Assembly: GCA_015680685.1 (NCBI GenBank)
Contig: MNCI01011492.1
Span: 1-64,000 of the forward strand
Source: Gnetum montanum
Lineage: Eukaryota > Streptophyta > Gnetopsida > Gnetales > Gnetaceae
Reading direction: 5' to 3'
DNA: 64,000 nt
Translations under genes and position numbers: made by a program
Part shown: positions 33,580-45,389 of the stretch, piece after piece
Numbering within the stretch: the first letter of the stretch is position 1
Layout: the number at the start of each line of letters is the position of its first letter
Notes under the pieces: model-generated
Told to the model about the DNA's origin: nothing
Seen by the model: only the letters and a program-made list of their open reading frames with translations
The model's database searches: none

Positions 33580-33759
33580 TACTGCCATGACTGAGTGAAA
33601 ACTTATCCTTAAGTTCCTTTACAAAATTGGGAAGGAATGGGATTATTGACAGATACTTGACATAACATAATCAAGTGCTTAAGTGTACAAATCAACAAAT
33701 TACAAAATTATGGTGTTCATGAGACAAAATTAAACACCATGACATGACTATACAAAATT

Positions 33760-36500
33760 GGATAGCACATCCTCTAACAGCATGAAGATGATGGAGAAGA
33801 TCAGATGGTCCTAGGTAAGGAGGCTCCTAAGGTTCTAAAGGACCTTTGCTGGCCTCAAGCACATGTGGTGGTTGAGATGGTTATGGCTATCCATGCGGCA
33901 TCACCAATGCGGGCTAGAATGAGGATATCCCACAAACAAGGCATTATCAGAAACATCTCCTTTACATTGACAAACTAGGTAATGAATTATTTGCATTTGA
34001 CATCAAATGTCCTTACTACGTTCTGCAACTCTTGGTAGTCATTCATCCTTCTAGCCAAGTTCTCAATGGTAGATCTTTGATTAATGTATTTACCCTTAAG
34101 AACTTCAAGTTTAGCATTTGTCACCATAAGCTTTTGCTTGATGTCTATGATGCTTGAACTCAACCTCATACAACATGTACAAGCTAGCCACCTATTTCTC
34201 TAGTTCTAACCATGGCCATTTGGTTGTTAACATGGCTAAATTTGCATATCGAAAATTGGAAAGCTCCATATATTCCATCATCTCCTTAATTTGCAACTCC
34301 TTCATGCAGATTTCTGCCTTGTTGTAGCCATCTATCTCATCAATGATAGGTTACCAAACTTCTCTTCCTTGCTAGAGTTGTTGAAGGGCTTCATTCACTT
34401 TTACCTTCATCAACTAAATGTGTTTTTCATTTACTTCTTTTTGTAGACCAACCTACTCTCTATAATGATCTTTGACTCTCTCAAATTTGAGAGCCTCTGA
34501 TTTCTAGGAAGCCACCTTGATCAGATTTTTCTGGCAAAGGGCATGAACCTCCTCCATGGAGAGGTTTCTATTTTCTATTACCAATCTCATCAATTCTATA
34601 TTTGCTCTTGCTAGTTGCTCCTATTATTAATGCATGAAGTCAATTAATTATCGTTTACGCTCATCAACATTGCATAGATGATGGTTCTCTACATTCAATT
34701 ATACATTCTCCTGGGGGGTCTAATCCAAGCCCTTCTAAATTTTGTGTTGTGTGGCCTCTACCAAGGATTGGTAGAACACCATCATCTCCATTACATCCTC
34801 AACCCTTTCAATTTAGTATGACATTCTTCAATAGCTTCATCTCTTATTAATGCCTAGTTGAGAGATGCATGGTTGGTAATCTAGGCTCTTGATTCAACAA
34901 CTTCAGCAGCCAAGCATTCGTTCAGCTCCTTGGCTATTTTGAGTTGCCCCTCCAAGATGATGTTCTTGCCCCTTGCCTCTAGTAGCTTTGACTAGGTTGT
35001 AGTAATATTTTCTAGAAGCTCAAACACATCTAGAAGTGGTTACCCAATTCCTACCAGTTGACCTAGCAGATCTTCATGTTGTGCTACATTTATTCTGCCA
35101 CTTGTGATCATTGTAGATGTTTGCACATCCTTGAGTGTTGTGACATCTGGTACAGATGTTGTAGGTGCATTGAGCATTTGGCAATTCAGTCAAAACCCAC
35201 TTCTATTACTGTCTCCTACTCTTGGTGCTACACCACCAATATTATTACCCCCTCACCTTCCTCCAAGCATACTAAGAAGGTCATGGCATTCCTAGAGATT
35301 TCTAGGAGTGATTTTTATTCTACAAGAGATGTTGTAATCTCTCTAGCACTTGGATTTGACCTCATGAGAAACTGCATTCTTTGAACTAAGAAAATAAATC
35401 CCCCTCCATCCATCAAGCTAATTGTCCAAGCCACCTCATTTACATGACTCATTTCTAGTCTATAGATAGATGGGTCCCCACCACTCATGTCTACTTGTTG
35501 CTCTTTTTCACTTAAAAGCCATTCCTAGTATTCATGCAATCATTGGGCTATTACAGTAATTTTTGGCATGGTTGTTTGAGTGGCAAGTAGAGTTGGTGGT
35601 TGCTACTCTTCTTCTTTGATAATTGTTGCAAGTGTCTTGTCTTTCATCACTTACACCTAGTTGGCAATTGGAACATGCATGATAGCATCATTGGTGTAAT
35701 GGACTATCCCTCCCCTCTAACAAATTTTCTTAATGAGGCATAGGAAGGAGAGTGCCTCCCTTCCATGTTCATTTTCTCTAAACCACTTCTCTATTTCTAA
35801 ATAGATTAGCTGTGGAAGGTTGACATGGAATCTCCCACTTAGATCTGTGCATGCTTAGGCAGAAAAGGCGATGATTTTGCTTGGCCTCACTGTGGGATTC
35901 AGATGGAAGGCTACAATCTTGTAGTAAATCCTTTATGTTGGTGTGATCATGTCAAACTCCTTGTGGTCAACACCATAGCACCATCACATCCATTCTTTAT
36001 TAATGCTAAGGTCTACCTACATTGGGATCTTAGCAAGACCTATCCTTATTTTTTGGCACCCAAGCACTTTAGCAATGGCTTGCAACAAGTAAGACACTGA
36101 GATGTCCTTGATTTTTACCATTGATTCAAGCTACTTGTTGTTTCAAAATAAAAATATCTCTCCCATGTACCACTCCCTAGTAGAAGTGATGACTGGCAAC
36201 ATGGGAGAGGTCTTCAGTTGGTCCTACACTTCTTTCAATGCTTACTCTAGGAAAGAGCATCATTTTCTAGACCTCCCTTGATCTGATCTACTTTAGGTAA
36301 GATTTTGTAAAGGTCACCTCAAGATTTACTTGTTGCGCTAGTGCATCATCCCAATGGGAGTGTTCTATTGCTACTACTAGTTCTAGAGTCTATCGAATAG
36401 ATTCCATTTGGGCCTCTTCCCTAAGAGGACCTGTGGTGTGGGTTGCAAGTGGTACTTCTTGGGCCTATTCTTGGCCCCTTACCATTCTAGGCTATTTCTC
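33760..36500 (-). pseudogene. E3 post-pol ORF (decayed)
   Basis: The same extra protein as in E1/E2, read from high to low coordinates. The N-terminal and core part lies at about 36300-35700 (the motif that reads PFPCLI in other copies is recognisable near 35740). The central region at about 35060-35400 matches E1 11110-11310. The C-terminal coiled coil covers 35000-33960, with an open stretch at 34169-33987 (KQKLMVTNAKLEVLKGKYIN, ENLARRMNDYQELQNVVRTF). It is interrupted by many stops. Antisense open frames here (for example 35076-35384 plus) are shadows. Confidence 0.72.
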
Positions 36501-36753
36501 CCTCGGTTGAGATGGTCCTGCTTCCTATGTGTGCTTTCCTTTTAGTGTCATCTATGGTCACAACACATCCATGGATTAGTAGATACAATGTGTAACTTTA
36601 AATTTTTAATACCTTCTATCATTAGTTAGTTACACTTTTCCTAAGGCTAGACCATGGAAGATTGATTATTTTATTACTATTTTATTAATTATTTATTGTA
36701 AATATCACTAAAGCTTGTTGGAAAGGTTTAACTCATGTAATTTGGTGTTTAAT

Positions 36754-36796
36754 NAATTTTCACCATTTTTCTAACTCCCACAAAGGTTTAACTAAN
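36754..36796. other. 41-bp inverted island between two Ns
   Basis: Between N36754 and N36796 the sequence ends 'ctaactcccacaaaggttta', which matches E1 at about 9673-9696 in plus orientation, whereas the flanks of the island match E1 only as reverse complement. This is most simply a tiny contig placed the wrong way round during scaffolding. Confidence 0.7.
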
Positions 36797-37050
36797 CATG
36801 ATGAAGAGATTACGTCCAGTAGCTAGAGGGTCAAAAACTAGAGTGATTTGGATAAATAGTTAGGAAGTTATGGGATCTGAAAATTTGAAAAACTCTCTTG
36901 GCCTTTATGAGAAAATGTAAAAATTTCTAAGTAGGATCATACATATATATAGAATTTTTTCCCTACATCAACAAGACCCCACATATGGAGTGTCGTATAT
37001 AGGTCTTCTCCATTAACAAGGCATTGTATACGGAGCCTATCAGGAAAATT

Positions 37051-37362
37051 TTAAAATTTGAATATCTTAAAAAATACAAAAAACATTTTAATGAATTTGG
37101 GATCCATGGAGTCCCAAAAAAGCCAATACTTTGTGGAAATCATTAAAGAGGATCTTTGAAAGCTAAAAAAATTGAAAATTCGATAGAGAATGTGTTTATT
37201 GAATAAAATATGTAAAGGAGCACATGGCTTAATGTAGAAGATGGGTGTATGAAAGATTCTGATTGGAAGAATGTCTAAGGATAAGGTGCTTAAGAAACCC
37301 AACCAAGGGATATGCAAGTGGATCCTCCCCATAGCAAGCACATGCCTTATTTGCCCTTGCAT
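37051..37362 (-). other. 103-codon frame in the E3 spacer
   Basis: Begins MQGQIRHVLAMG and ends FFVFFKIFKF (partial wording). It is the uninterrupted counterpart of the E1 frame at 9057. Product hydrophobic and aromatic with Cys and His; no signal peptide or domain recognised. Conservation in two copies and freedom from stops here are suggestive only; the E2 and E4 spacers do not keep it. Confidence 0.3.
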
Positions 37363-38130
37363 AACCTAAACCCAAGGATTCTATGGGTCCCATAGGTGAT
37401 TAATGGTTCATCGATGTTAAGGACCAAAACCAACCTCTTTCAATGACTTCACATCACCACTCCAAGATCAATCCATCTCCTTGAGACATAAGAGTGCACC
37501 CACAAAACAATCATTATTTCATAAAGATGATAAAAATGAAGTAGGAAGTAAGAGAGGGCCTTAGCTAGAGAGGAACTTTAGGCATGGGTAACATGTCTTT
37601 CTAGTCCCATAACTAGTGCTTGTAGCCCACTTATTCATCTAAGGGGTGTGCTTTGAATTTCCATCATGTTTATATATATATATATATATTTCTTTCCTTT
37701 TGGATGGGAATGAGACCATGCAAAGAATTTATTCAACTTCCTATTATTGGACGATATCGAATGGTAAGAACTCTATGAAAACACTCAAGCACCCAGGAAG
37801 TATAAGAGGATAAAGAGTATTAAGTCCTCTTGAATTCACACCCTATACAAACCTTTGAATCCTTTCCAATTTCAAAAACTACCAAGGTCACAAGTTTATT
37901 AAATTTTTATTTAATAAAAGGGATCTCAAACTCCCAAAATAAGAAAAACCATAGAATTTGTGAATGGGTGGAAGTTGTGAACTCACTGCTTGTTCCATGA
38001 AAAAAAACCATGGCTTAGCCATCAGCACAAAAATTCAAAAATAGAAACAAGACATTAGTAAACAAATCATGAAGCACAAACCACCATTAGTAGCAACTAT
38101 AGCACCATTAGTAACATCAGTAAACAAAAT

Positions 38131-38620
38131 ATAGACCTACCACTTACCACCTTTCTTTGGAATAATTACAAGTGGGCTAATCCACTCACTATCTATGATG
38201 GGATAGTTGAACCTCGCCTTGAGGAGTTGTTCTATTTCCTCTATGATGATCTACTTTAACTTGGGATTCAACTACCTTTGTGACTGCCTTCTTGGTTTCA
38301 TGGCTGGGTCGATGTAGATGTGATGCTAGCATATATCCTTGGATCAATTCCAATCAGTTTAGGATATGACCAAGCAAAGGCTATTGGCCATTTTTTGACC
38401 ACCATTAACAACTTGTCTTTTTGGTTAGGAATAAGATTTGCATTAATGATTACTAGCTTACCATTATTTAAAAATGCATACTCCATGCTAGTTGGTAGAG
38501 TTTTTAACTCTAGGGGCTCTTACTTGAAATTATCAGGGATTTCTAACTCTTCCCAACAGGTATCATCATATTCATCATCAAAGAGTTGGTGATGAACTTG
38601 CTCAAGTTCATCCATGCCCT
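38131..38620 (-). pseudogene. E3 RT N-terminal piece
   Basis: An open frame (38486-38298) reads MEYAFLNNGKLVIINANLIP and KLLMVVKKWPIAFAWSYPKL then IGIDPRIYAS, the linker typical of Athila/Tat pol (YAFLD..E..PVII...L...QE..LL.VLR..K.AIGW...DI.GISP). It is followed by LNPKLKxIIIEEIEQLLKAR and SEWISPLVIIPKKGGKW (38260-38145). Immediately after KKGGKW the homology switches to post-pol spacer. The RT palm and everything downstream in pol are deleted. Confidence 0.85.
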
Positions 38621-38939
38621 CGACATAGGCACATGTCAGGTGCTCAGTAGGTTCCATGCATAATGTGCTCCTATCAAAGTCAATTGTCAACCACTAGGTG
38701 CCCTCCTATTTTGTGGCTACTATGTATAGGCACCTTTGAATATTAGTTTCATGTGCACACTAATTACATCATTTAATGAAGGTACTCTTAAGGGACCAAA
38801 TTTTCTACATGCAATTGCACCCATTATAATTGTACATGATGCATGGAACACTCTTTTCCTCTAGTCATCCTAATTTGTTCTCCTTGGATATTTCCAAGGA
38901 GAGGTCCCTGATGCCCATTCATGCATCAACAATGCTCAA

Positions 38940-39290
38940 CAATGCACATCCCCATAATGATGGGGAAGTTGCCTTTGTAGTTTTCTACCTTGATCACTAG
39001 AAGATCAGCAAGATAGAACCATCCACAAACTATGGTCACAATGTCCTCCACTAATCCCAAAGGGATAGTGATTGATTGGTCTGCCAACTCCAAATGGATA
39101 TTTCTCTTCTTAAGAGGTGGTAAGTTCTANCTCCAAATGGATATTTCTCTTCTTAAGAGGTGGTAAGTTCTAGGCCTTGTACATGTCATAGGAGATGAGA
39201 TTGACACTAGAACTAGAATCAAGAAGAGCCTTGCAAGGCCTATGTCTAGTAATCTATAAGTAAATAAGAGGACTTCCTCAGCTAGATTGT
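38940..39290 (-). pseudogene. E3 protease (decayed)
   Basis: Reads CKALLDSSSSVNLISYDMYK (39240-39180) with the active-site D kept but the following LG replaced, then LELADQSITIPLGLVEDIVT (about 39105-39045) and DLLVIKVENYKGNFPIIMG (39010-38950), as in E2. A single N at 39130 with a 42-bp duplication on either side falls inside the domain and would break it artificially. Confidence 0.78.
39088..39172. other. Assembly scar: N at 39130 with 42-bp identical flanks
   Basis: 39088-39129 recurs identically at 39131-39172. Same type as at 13905. Removing one copy restores continuity of the aligned protease region relative to E2. Confidence 0.85.
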
Positions 39291-39599
39291 TTCATGGGAT
39301 GGTTTCCAATCTTAATCCAATCAGAAACAACACAAGTTAGCATGATAGTGCAAATCTTAGGTGGCTTTTGGATTGAAGGGCACTTGAATGTGCTTAATGT
39401 ATAGGATAAGGATGCTAGAGGTATAGGAAGACCAACTGCATTAGGTTGTGAGGGTTTGGAAGGACTATTGGGTTAGAAAAATGATCATTTCCTAGATTGA
39501 TTATCTAAACCACTCAGTTAGAAGGCTGATTGTAAATGTATAGCCATTGTAGCAATTCGTTGATATGGCTATGAAGGAATTTCACCCTACATGGATGGA

Positions 39600-41830
39600 G
39601 CAGGAGGTAACTAGGTTAAGGGTAGAGGGATGTGTATAAATAGATGCAGAGGATGGAATGGATATGGGTGCTTTTCTCAAATGAATAGTGAATGATTTTG
39701 GTGATACTCTGGAGGGTAATAGTGATGCTAGAATTAGGCATGGCTAGCCAAACTTTATGGAAAAATAGGTTGTTAAATATAGTACTCATATGGATCCAAT
39801 TTCCTGTAAGGTTACTACTATCTTGGTGGTGGCATTCTCCATGATTGTGGTTGGTGTCAATGCTAGTATTTCTCATACAGTTGTGGTGGAACTTCACTTG
39901 GATAGTAACCTTGATGTTGATGGTGGAACTACCTTGGATTTCCTTGAGGATAAGGCAATTGTCTAGGTTCTTGCCTCATTACTAGTTGAGGATTCAGTGC
40001 ATACACCCCAAACTCTTGTAAGTGTGACATCACCAAGTAGCATCTCTTTATATATTTATATTTACATATGTTACATCCAACATCATCATCAGAGTCCATC
40101 TCCACAACTTCTTCTACTACTACAACTTTGCCCTTACTTCTTTAGTAGATATGTTTAGCTTCTTTTTGCCTCTTGCAGTTATCATCACTATTCTTCTCTT
40201 TGAATTCTTCAATAATCTTCATAGCAGTTTGGAACGTTGTATCCAAAGAGTATCATAATTTATCAACCTTTTTCAAAATGTCAAAAATAGATTTTTAAAT
40301 GGGCAAGGTTTTCCTACTCACTTCATTAAGTGGTGACTCCTCCTCGTCATAGAATTAACCTCCCATTTCTTGATGGAAGAGTTCCTATTATATTTTTCTG
40401 CACTTTTTCTTTTTTGCAATTTACCTTCTTCTTTTGCTACCTACTCTATCAACCTTTGTATCTAATGAGCGCTTAGTTAGGATAGTCTCTGTTAGGAATA
40501 AACCCCAAGAGTCCTTTTGGTTTCTACTTTGAGCCCATCTATGATGTGGTAGAGTTATTCTCTTTGAGAATAACCATGGTGATGGAATCAATGTAATAGA
40601 GAATAATATCTACCCATTGCAACATCCAAGGGTTCGTGTGTTCCCTATTTCTAGCCTTGCATTTTCCTTCTCAAGTTGGACACTCTCGAGTACCTCTGGT
40701 ATTTGTCATTAAATAGTTCTAGCATGGTACTCCATTTACAAATAGATTTTGACTCCAAGAACCAATACTAGCTTTCTTCTTTCTTAATGAGTGTCCCAGG
40801 AAAGAGCTTGAGCTATTGCCAATAATTTTCAATGTTTTGTAAGGCACAAGCATCATGAAAATCTTGTAAATGTGTCTATGAATAAAAGTTATATCCCCCC
40901 TCAAATCTTGGGATATTTTTCATGTCTAAGTACTTGATCCAACTACCTTTCACATGCCTAGTTGAGATCTTGACTACCTCTACAATGTTAAGCATGCTTT
41001 GAGTTTCCAAAAAAGGCTCATCATCATCATTATTTTGTTGTCATCAATGATGTCCTCTATTAACCCTTTGATTATTTTGGGCATGACAATCAGTATTATT
41101 GTCCCATTAAGCACCTCCACCATGGTTATTCTTTCTATGATGTCTTTCAAAACTAGAAGAAGAGAAAGAAGAGGATGTAAATGAAGAGGATGAAGAAGGA
41201 GGAAGACTACCACCACCATGGTGTCTACTAATTCTCCTTTAGTTATCATGGCCACATTCATTGATTTCCTTATCATCTCAATGCTTGTCTAATCCCTTGT
41301 CTTGATTGCCATCTTTTCCTAAACCTAAATTATTGATCATGGACCATAGGTTCATGGTCACACCCCCATCATTAATAACAAGGGATGGAAAATTTTCATG
41401 TTGAGAGCCCTTAGAGGGAGGGTCCTCCTTGTCATCTTGATTCAATAGGAACAAGGGATTAGTGAACTATTTCCCCTTCACAACCTCATCATTCTTCTCT
41501 TGGTGTCAATCTCAACGATGTTGTGTTTCAATGAAATGCTAGTCCTAGTAGTCGTAGTCATGCATAATGTATTCCTCTTGAAGATCTTGGATGCCTAACT
41601 TCTTAAGAGTTTGAAGCAACATCATAGGCACAGATCAATTGAGAGGAATTATAATGTCCTTCCATGTCATGCTATCATATTTGCTCATCTTGATGTAGGA
41701 TAAAGGTGAAGTTAGGCACATACTCATTTCGATGAGTATATACCACTTTGCACTCTTGTGGAACCAACAATTTAACATCTTCATGCCTATGAGAAGAAGA
41801 CATGTTGCAAACAAATAAAATATCATTGTG
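39600..41830 (-). pseudogene. E3 gag (decayed)
   Basis: An N-terminal part is open at 41826-41635 (SAKWYILIEMSMCLTSPLSY), as in E2. The capsid core lies at about 40960-40690: SWIKYLDMKNIPRFEGGYNF, LQDFHDACALQNIENYWQ, LKLFPGTLIKKEESWYWFLE and MLELFNDKYQRYSRVSNLRR, then GTHEPLDVAMGRYYSLL. A Ser/His/Asp-rich linker (41280-40990) precedes the core. Zinc-knuckle remnants lie near 40100-39950 (an HTC..C-like region) but are not clear. Stops are frequent. Antisense frames (for example 40999-41184 plus) are shadows. Confidence 0.83.
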
Positions 41831-41934
41831 CTTTTGTAAGTATATAATTTGAGAATGATGTCAACCTTGGGGCTTATCCAACGATATTAATAATGTTCAC
41901 TAATCCTAGATAGTACATGTTTCAACAAAAGGAA

Positions 41935-41954
41935 GTCCCTAGAAATGACACCAA
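41935..41954 (-). other. E3 primer-binding site (tRNA-Asp type)
   Basis: TTGGTGTCATTTCTAGGGAC on the minus strand directly follows the LTR end. It matches the tRNA-Asp complement at 12 of 18 positions, and five of the six changes are transitions. Confidence 0.75.
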
Positions 41955-42893
41955 TGATGATTAGTAAGGTACCCCTACACCCAACCATATGAATCACAAA
42001 GCATTCATGCATGATTAGGTTAAATTCCATGGACTCTATAGTTTCCAATGCACTAGTTCTCTAGGAAGTAAATTGTACATTGACATTCATTATCTTCCCA
42101 ACTACACTTGTGAAGCTCAAGGGTATGGTTTAAGTGTAATTGAGGCACATGGTTTTTGTCATTTTATATTTTATGGTTTTGGTACTTAAAGTAAGGAGAT
42201 GAAGAGGTTTAATAACTAATCTAATTTAACTACTTAACTAGCCTTTAACTAGTCCTAACATAAGCATCTGGTCCCACTTTCTATACATATCCTAAACCCA
42301 CATATCCATTGCTGGGTTACCAAGCACTATGTTATTGGGTGCACGAAGTAATAATGCTGTTAGGTTTACCATGTGAATACGTGTTTATGCTTGAAGTAGT
42401 TGTACTCATGTGTTTAATCTATTTAGCTTAAATAATCAACTAATTGTTTAAATTCTAATTTAGCTTAATTAATTATATATTTAATTAAAACAATGAATGC
42501 ATAAATAAATTATTAATCTATTCTAAGTGCTGCAAGGTTTGATCTAAAGGCTCATTTTATTGCTATAGACACTAGTGTGGTTCAAGTACAACAGTGCTCA
42601 AATAAAGATTTGTACACTTTCTAACTCTTACTATGGGCACTCAAAGAAATATTTCAACTTTAAAATGGGAAAGTTGCAAGAGCTCTGCTACTACTATGAC
42701 TTGATCTCCATAAACATAGTTGTGAGCTCATATTTATATTTTTTATTATAGGACTGCATCGGCAGGGCCCCATAGATGTAGCAAATGCTATGTCAACGTA
42801 GCCCCATCAACAGAGCAACACCATGTAAACAAGGCCCCATCGACAAGGCCATGTCAATGGAGGCCTGTCAACGTGACACTTTAACACTCATCA
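41955..42893 (-). repeat. E3 5' LTR
   Basis: A 939-bp subfamily B LTR starting TGATGAGTGT at 42893 and ending ATCATCA at 41955. TATA box complement tatttata at 42731-42738; polyadenylation-like region near 42530-42610. It aligns in reverse with 12843-13721 and 18857-19727. Confidence 0.88.
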
Positions 42894-44350
42894 ACAAGTA
42901 ATTTTAAATTAACAAACCTAATGGAATCTTATAATTGGGTATGAAGTTGGATTATCTCATCTTACAATATTTTCATTTTAGCTTCTGCATTTCAAAGTCT
43001 ATTTTCTATGATCACCAACTTCTTCTTGATTAATATTAACTTAAACTACACTACTATGATATTTTCAAGAATTTATGCTTTATAATATATTCTATCTATA
43101 ATAATCACTTCAAGACATCTTTATGCTTTATAACACTCATTGTTTCCCCAACTCCTTCTATACTTGTAGATTCTTGAATGTCCTAGGCATTAATGAGATC
43201 AAGGATGGGTACTATTAGAACATTCAATGTAACACTCATATGATTGACAACATCTTTGGCAAAAAATTCTTAGCCTTCATAGAGCATGATTAAGATTATT
43301 ATCCCATCACTTAATGTAAGGGTAACCTGAAATGTAGTAATATTCCTAAAGATTTGTATAATATAGTCATTCCTTATTAGTTACACTATGATTTTACTAG
43401 TTCCTAGATCTATGGAGACTTCAAGTTTATCCATGGCCAAACTAAGTATTTTCTAAAACTCTCCAAGTCTCTAGCTCACAAATTGCAACATCTCCTACAG
43501 GTAGTTAATAGTCAATCATTAAGCCTCAAGATCTACCGTAGGAACATGAATAATTAGTGTTGCATCATTTATTTCTATTATAGGTGTGCTATGTGAAGCT
43601 TTATTATTGTGAAGTACTTTTTCTTGATCCTTCTTGATTAATACAGGTTTAATAATCTTTGAGTATGATGCATTTGATCCCTCATGATTGTATCATTGGT
43701 ATACCCAATGATCTAGCCCTTCTTCATAGTTTCCTTATTATATAAAGAAGTGGTAACATGGTTGTACTTTATTATTTCTCTTAAAATCTTTACTATATCT
43801 CTAAGAAATAGAGATGAGCCATGCTTGCTAGATATCTTCCACTAAGGATAGTACTCACCTTGGTTTCATAGGTGAATATTCTATTTAGACATTTGATGGA
43901 ATAAATATGATAGATTCATATCTTGAAGTAGATCTTTTCAGACAAAGATAGATTCTTAACCTCTTTATTCTTATTCTCATAAGCTCTTTTTACCCATAGA
44001 TTCCTTGTTTCTATATCAAACTAGGTAGATACCATAACTATCTTAGTTCCAATATTAGATAATTCCAATGTTAGAATAATAGCCTTGATAAAATAGGGCA
44101 CTAATATCCCTTCAATATTAACTATAGAGCCTACTTACCTATTGTGATAGAACTAGTATGTTTTACTAAAATACTAATCTTCACTAGTTAAGATCATTGG
44201 CCAAAATGGAAAAACCTATAATTATGTTCATACCTTTTGAGGGGTAAATTTTAAAAATGGATCAAAGTTAAGTTTAATGATCACATCAACCATAAAGAAC
44301 TTGTTATTGATGTTCTTAGCACATTTTTCTGATAGTGTGATCAAACTTCC
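42894..44350 (-). pseudogene. E5: old remnant of the post-pol ORF
   Basis: In minus orientation: LWVKRAYENKNKEVKNLSLS and EKIYFKI (about 44010-43930), then KVSTILSGRYLASMAHLYFL (about 43860-43800) and a degraded equivalent of PFPCLI, with IIGYTND near 43700. It corresponds residue by residue to the E4 segment VWLERAYGKDKTFGELTIEE...YLTEILRRFEE. The coiled-coil half continues down to about 42950 and stops at the E3 LTR. No LTR of its own is visible. This is the most decayed copy of the ORF in the window. Confidence 0.65.
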
Positions 44351-45389
44351 TACCTCCAAAGAAGGTGGAAATGTCACCTTTTCCTATGTAGATTACTAAT
44401 GTTTTGGTATTTGTTGATGCAGAGATGAATATTACACTTCTAATTCATCTTGTTATTATCCTTCTATATGGGTATTGTTGTACTTATTCTTTGCCATGTT
44501 ATTTTTCCCCTCCTTCAGCACATTCTCCTCATTCCCTTTTTTGTGATGGTTGTGAGAGTTCTCCCCCTTTAGGAACTTACTTTGATACTAGCTGTAATCA
44601 CCAAGAACTAATTGTTAACCTTCCTTAGATTTTTCATGATAGCTTTGATATTCATACTTTTTTTATTTGATCCAAAATTATGAAATATAAGACTAATCTG
44701 GAGTGATTTTCAAATAATCAATATATATATATATATATATATATATTAACAATAAAAATTCAAAGTACAAAAGTAGAGGCATACAACATAGAGGAGAAAC
44801 TCCAAATCAACAAAAAAAAGACCTAATGGTTTTGGTTATGCCTTTTTAAGTTTTTATCCTTGCAATCAATCCTAATAAACATCCCCTATAGGATAGGAAA
44901 TTGGACATTCCATGAAAAGATTTAATATTATGTGAAGGAGGAGGAGGCCCCCACCTTGTCCATAGAATTAATATTATCAAAAGAATTCATCTCCATATCT
45001 TGACCAATAACTATAAATAAATTATTAGGAGTTAAAATATCTTGAATATGTTGTTCATCCTTAAGATTTGGTATCTAATTGCCAATAGATAGGCTTCCTT
45101 AGTGTTTTCTATTACAAGGTATCATTTAAAAATCATCTAAGTCAATGACAAATTTTTGTAAGATATTAAGAATAAATATTTCTTTATTATTAGTGATTAA
45201 AGAATTCTTCACTACTAATTTGACTCAAACCTTCCTCAAAGGTATATTTTATTGAACAACAGTAAAAGAAAAGGATGGAATACCTATTAAATGTTAGAAG
45301 AAGAAATCATCATAGGATTTGTAGCATCTATAGAGAAAATTTTAGTAAGATCTATAACATTTCTAGAAAAAACCTTATTAATATTTATA
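44351..45389. other. No gene seen; (TA)n tract
   Basis: AT-rich DNA between E5 and the copia element. It holds a (TA)n microsatellite (44721-44746). The plus-strand frame 44404-44628 is Ser/Pro/Cys-rich without recognised motifs. The 3' LTR expected for the neighbouring copia element was not found here. Confidence 0.4.
44721..44746. repeat. (TA)n microsatellite
   Basis: Thirteen uninterrupted AT dinucleotides in an AT-rich context. Confidence 0.95.

Larger units (their letters stand above)
36501..38130 (-). other. E3 post-pol spacer, with two Ns
   Basis: Matches the E1 spacer: 38130-37620 pairs with 8130-8640, and 36750-36600 pairs with 9703-9830. It contains a (TA)n run at 37670-37689 and two isolated Ns (36754, 36796). 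The 41 bases between the Ns match E1 in the opposite orientation to everything around them. Confidence 0.75.
33155..42893 (-). mobile_element. E3: Athila/Tat-like element lacking most of pol
   Basis: On the minus strand: 5' LTR (42893-41955), primer site, gag, protease, start of RT, then an abrupt junction near 38100-38145 into the post-pol spacer, then the post-pol ORF and a 3' LTR truncated at 33155. RT catalytic box, RNase H and integrase are absent, so transposition would need enzymes from another element. Two LTR segments share their TGATGAGTGT start. It lies inside an older copy (E5), whose extra-ORF remnant begins right at 42894. Confidence 0.88.

Noticed and set aside
40980-41276. 98-codon minus-strand frame rich in Met, Ile and Val
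   Set aside because: It lies out of frame in the His/Asp-rich gag linker of E3; the low-complexity composition keeps several frames open.
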